Assembly (NCBI RefSeq): GCF_001649575.2
Contig: NC_051434.1
Location: forward strand, 9,931,873-9,995,872
Direction: 5' to 3'
Length of the DNA stretch: 64,000 nucleotides
Source of the DNA: Kryptolebias marmoratus
Lineage: Eukaryota > Chordata > Actinopteri > Cyprinodontiformes > Rivulidae
Below the pieces are notes generated by a model that saw only the letters and a list, made by a program, of their open reading frames with translations, was not told where the DNA came from and did not search any database. Both the position numbers and the translations under genes were made by a program. Below, one piece after another: positions 61,535 to 64,000 of this stretch; position 1 is the first letter of the stretch, and each line of letters opens with the position of its first letter.

Positions 61535-61759
61535 CAGGGCTGTCAAACTCCATTCCTCGGGGGCTGCTCTCCTGCACGTTTTAGACGCGTTCCTGCTTTA
61601 AAACACCTGCTTTAAATGGAGGACTTGTTGCCGTGCTCCTGGAGAACTTGATGATTTGATGAGGAGGTGATTAAACCATTTGAATCAGGTGTGTTGGAGC
61701 AGAAAAAACCTAAAACACCCAGGACGGAGGCCCTGGAGGCCTGGAGTTTGACGCCCCTG
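61535..61759. mobile_element. 225-bp hAT-type MITE
   Basis: It starts CAGGGCTGTCAAACTCCATT and ends GGCCTGGAGTTTGACGCCCCTG, so the termini are inverted (CAGGGsyGTCAAACTCCA). The flanking 8-mers are TCCTACAG (61527-61534) and TCCTAAAG (61760-61767), a 7/8 target duplication. This terminal sequence is common in vertebrate non-autonomous hAT families. Confidence 0.88.
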
Positions 61760-61994
61760 TCCTAAAGGAATCTCGAGCTCGACATTAGGACTTGGAGAGT
61801 CGTAGAGCCGGAGCAGAAAGTTCCCCTCCTCGCGCCGAGAAAAAGATAAACGCATGTTTTGTCTCTCCGGCTCCCGACGCTTCCCAGTCGTTGCTTTTCC
61901 ACTTTTTTTGTTTGTTTTGTTTTTGTTTTCACAGAACACGTCTGCACCTTCGGCTACAAAAAGATTGGCCTTTATCGGAAGCCGCCTGGAGAGT

Positions 61995-62175
61995 CACCAG
62001 TGAACCGAACGGTGCGTGTTCTTGGACAATGGGAGGAAACTGGAGAACATGAAGAAATCCCACATGTTCACAAAGAAAACATACAAACAACACTCTAAAA
62101 AACAAAGACCCTCCTGCAGCCAGGGTTTGAACCAGGAACGGTCCTGCTGTGAGACCAAACCCGTCACTTCTGCCT
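61995..62175. repeat. Common fish interspersed repeat fragment (GGGAGGAAAC..GGTTTGAACCAGGAACG)
   Basis: The blocks TGGACAATGGGAGGAAACTG, GAGAACAT..AAATCCCACATG and CAGCCAGGGTTTGAACCAGG followed by CCTGCTGTGAGACCAAACCC recur in this order in many fish genomes as a dispersed repeat. I recognise the block order but cannot assign the class with certainty. Confidence 0.55.
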
Positions 62176-62701
62176 CTTTATCAGGTGTTTTGTCTGTTTG
62201 CTCACTGTTGTCTGACTTTAAGGTGATTAAAAGTACATTTGTGGAGCTGTCACTGGTGATTTGTTTTTCTTTTAAAACTCAACTAAAGTCCACAATTAAA
62301 GCTGAAGACTGTTTCTGAACTATACCGTTTCTCTGCGTTTAAATTTAAGCTTTTGCATTAAAGCACAGATGCTTACATGTTACACGTTGTAAGGTCCAAA
62401 TAAATTAGTGAACTAAAAAAAAGTATAAATTCAAAAGAAACACCGGCTTCTTCTAGGGTGTGTTTTAAGTGAAGTAAGCCGAAAGTGCAGCCAAGTGGAA
62501 TGAAGGGTTCGAGGCCCTGTAAGAGGGCAACATAGTTGAAGTGGGAGGTATTTAACTGGAAAAGAAAAGAAAAAAAAAAACAACAACAACAGCTAAAGAG
62601 GGGAAATCCAGTCTTCAGCTGGACACAGAGGAGCAGAGCTGAAAAAAAGGGGGTAATACAGAGAGCATGCTAGTATAGCAACAACTACTGATTATTTTGG
62701 T

Positions 62702-63053
62702 TTAAAGGGATAGTCTGGCCATTTTTGAAGTAATGTTCTGCCAAATAGTTAGTAAATTATAGGTCTTCATCACTCAGGAGTCTTCCTCCAGGCTAGGCTA
62801 ATGGGTAGCATATACATTTGCTTAGTAAGATAAATGTTCGTTTAAGAAACTAAACAAATAAATGTGTAACATTAGCTAATGTAGCGTTCTTACACCTTTT
62901 ATTAAATAATTGCTTTTTAAGCGTGAAACAGTAAACAAAACGGACCCTCGTTTGGCTAACTATTAGGCTAGCCTGGAGGAAACCTTCTGCCCTTTTTTAG
63001 CTGTGGATAAATATTCGAACATTGCTTTGAAAATGACCGGACTCTCCCTTTAA
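62702..63053. mobile_element. 352-bp TTAA-flanked MITE (piggyBac-like termini)
   Basis: The left end TTAAAGGGATAGTCTGGCCA and the reverse complement of the right end TTAAAGGGAGAGTCCGGTCA are near-identical, and similarity continues through CATTTT..GAAG.AATGTTC for about 36 bp. The ends sit on TTAA (62702-62705 and 63050-63053), the target used by piggyBac-type elements. The interior has further inverted pieces (CTCCAGGCTAGGCTAA near 62790; TTAGGCTAGCCTGGAG near 62964). No coding capacity. Confidence 0.85.
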
Positions 63054-63101
63054 CAACTGATAGCAAGGTTAACTCTTGGCTGGGTCCTGGTTTCGCTCAG
63101 C

Positions 63102-63298
63102 CGTGGACAGACAGGAGCAGTGGACAGATAGGAGCCGTGGACAGACAGGAGTTGTGGACAGACAGGAGCAGTGGACAGACAGGAGCAGTGGACAGACAGG
63201 AGTCGTGGACAGACAGGAGCAGTGGACAGATAGGAGCAGTGGACAGACAGGAGTCGTGGACAGACAGGAGTCGTGGACAGACAGGAGTCGTGGACAGG
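63102..63298 (+). repeat. 17-bp minisatellite, about 11.6 units
   Basis: The unit is GTGGACAGACAGGAGCA with variants at a few positions (GATAGG for GACAGG; GCA, GCC, GTC or GTT at the end). Because 17 is not a multiple of three and the unit has no stop in most frames, long low-complexity open frames appear on both strands. They are not genes. Confidence 0.95.
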
Positions 63299-63726
63299 AC
63301 AAAGGGGTGTGTGGAGGGCAGGCGAGGGGCCAAGGACACAATTGTGTAACTTCAGCTTGTGTAACCCTCAGACGCTTGTTGATGAAATCAGAGTTTCGTC
63401 TTCTGTATCTCTGGATTGCAGCCGGGATCATTTCTTCTTCTTAATTAAACATCAAAAACACACAATCAAAAAAACATGTAAACAATCTTGTTTTGATGTG
63501 AAAATAAACAGGAACAGTTTTGCTCCTGATTCGGTCTCCGCTTGGCAGATTACGCTGTTGTGACGGAAATCTTTTTCAGCCTGAGACGAAACTGGGCACG
63601 GCTCCTCGCTCGACTTGCGTTCGGACGGTTTCTGCCTCCCCTGAATCACTGAACAAGTGAGACTCAGATGCAGCTGGTTCTCAGGCAATGAGCAGCTAGT
63701 TAAAAAACAGCACACATCTTATTAGA

Positions 63727-64000
63727 GACAGGTCGGATATTTTTAAGCAGTCGTCTGTGGATAGGTAATGAGCAATTAATATCTTACCTGTTGGAAAATG
63801 GCTTTTTGAACAACCCCAGTTTGGAGAAATAAAGCTTAATTCTGACTGGACTGATAAGCTAACCTCTAGCCCAAGCGGGGCCAAGACCAAAATGGACTGC
63901 TGCCATTTTTAAACAACTCAGATCTTAAAATATTTGCAGCGGTTTGTGCAAACGGTGTTGTGTAAACCTTTACATCCCCATCAAACTCACGTTATGTGCA
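63727..64000 (+). repeat. TTAA-type MITE, left arm and interior, cut by the window end (copy F)
   Basis: AGGTAATGAGCAATTAATAT, CTTACCTGTTGGAAAATGGC and CCCCAGTTTGGAGAAATAAA follow the family left arm. The interior (CTGACTGGACTGATAAGCTA and GGGGCCAAGACCAAAATGGA) matches copies B and C. The right arm would lie beyond the window. Confidence 0.7.

Noticed and set aside
63102..63298. CRISPR-like array
   Set aside because: Units are contiguous 17-mers without unique spacers, in a vertebrate genome. It is a minisatellite.

Overview
The window is vertebrate nuclear DNA, most likely from a ray-finned fish. The grounds are long AT-rich intergenic sequence, GT-AG split coding exons, abundant CA/TG microsatellites, and repeats of a teleost type: short-interval hAT and TTAA-flanked MITEs, and LINE 3' tails reading TGTAAAGCAC...GCTATATAAATAAA. 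I cannot name the species from sequence alone. Nothing looks bacterial, organellar or viral, and there is no operon, CRISPR array or phage-like organisation.

Only one protein-coding gene can be identified with confidence. It is a complete five-exon fam8a1 gene on the minus strand (coding span 54510 down to 50936, 282 codons). It encodes an RDD-domain ER membrane protein of the Hrd1 ubiquitin-ligase (ERAD) complex. All four introns have GT donors and AG acceptors with compatible phases, and the reading frame joins without any break. Intron 2 has been enlarged from about 126 bp to 1641 bp by a hAT-like transposon with an exact 8-bp target-site duplication. The assembly gap at 52637-53510 lies inside that transposon and touches no exon.

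Region by region: 1-36 kb is mostly unannotatable noncoding DNA, with one TTAA MITE (1806), one AGCT-rich minisatellite element (2.9 kb), a LINE tail (16.4 kb), a second copy of the hAT element (17678-18862), and a nested retroelement with a gap (33.4-35.2 kb). At 36.1-36.8 kb is a CpG-rich block that looks like a promoter; a strong splice donor on the minus strand suggests a noncoding first exon of a gene running left out of the window. From 37 to 50 kb repeats dominate (TTAA MITEs, AGCT minisatellite elements, a telomere-like TAACCC repeat). fam8a1 fills 50.9-54.5 kb. From 54.8 to 64 kb there are repeats again: several copies of a degenerate interspersed family, a 225-bp hAT MITE, a 352-bp TTAA MITE and a 17-bp minisatellite.

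I found no credible new multi-gene system. The best observations concern transposon biology: precise target-site duplications, a predictable gap fill, a nested insertion, and a MITE family with long inverted repeats.
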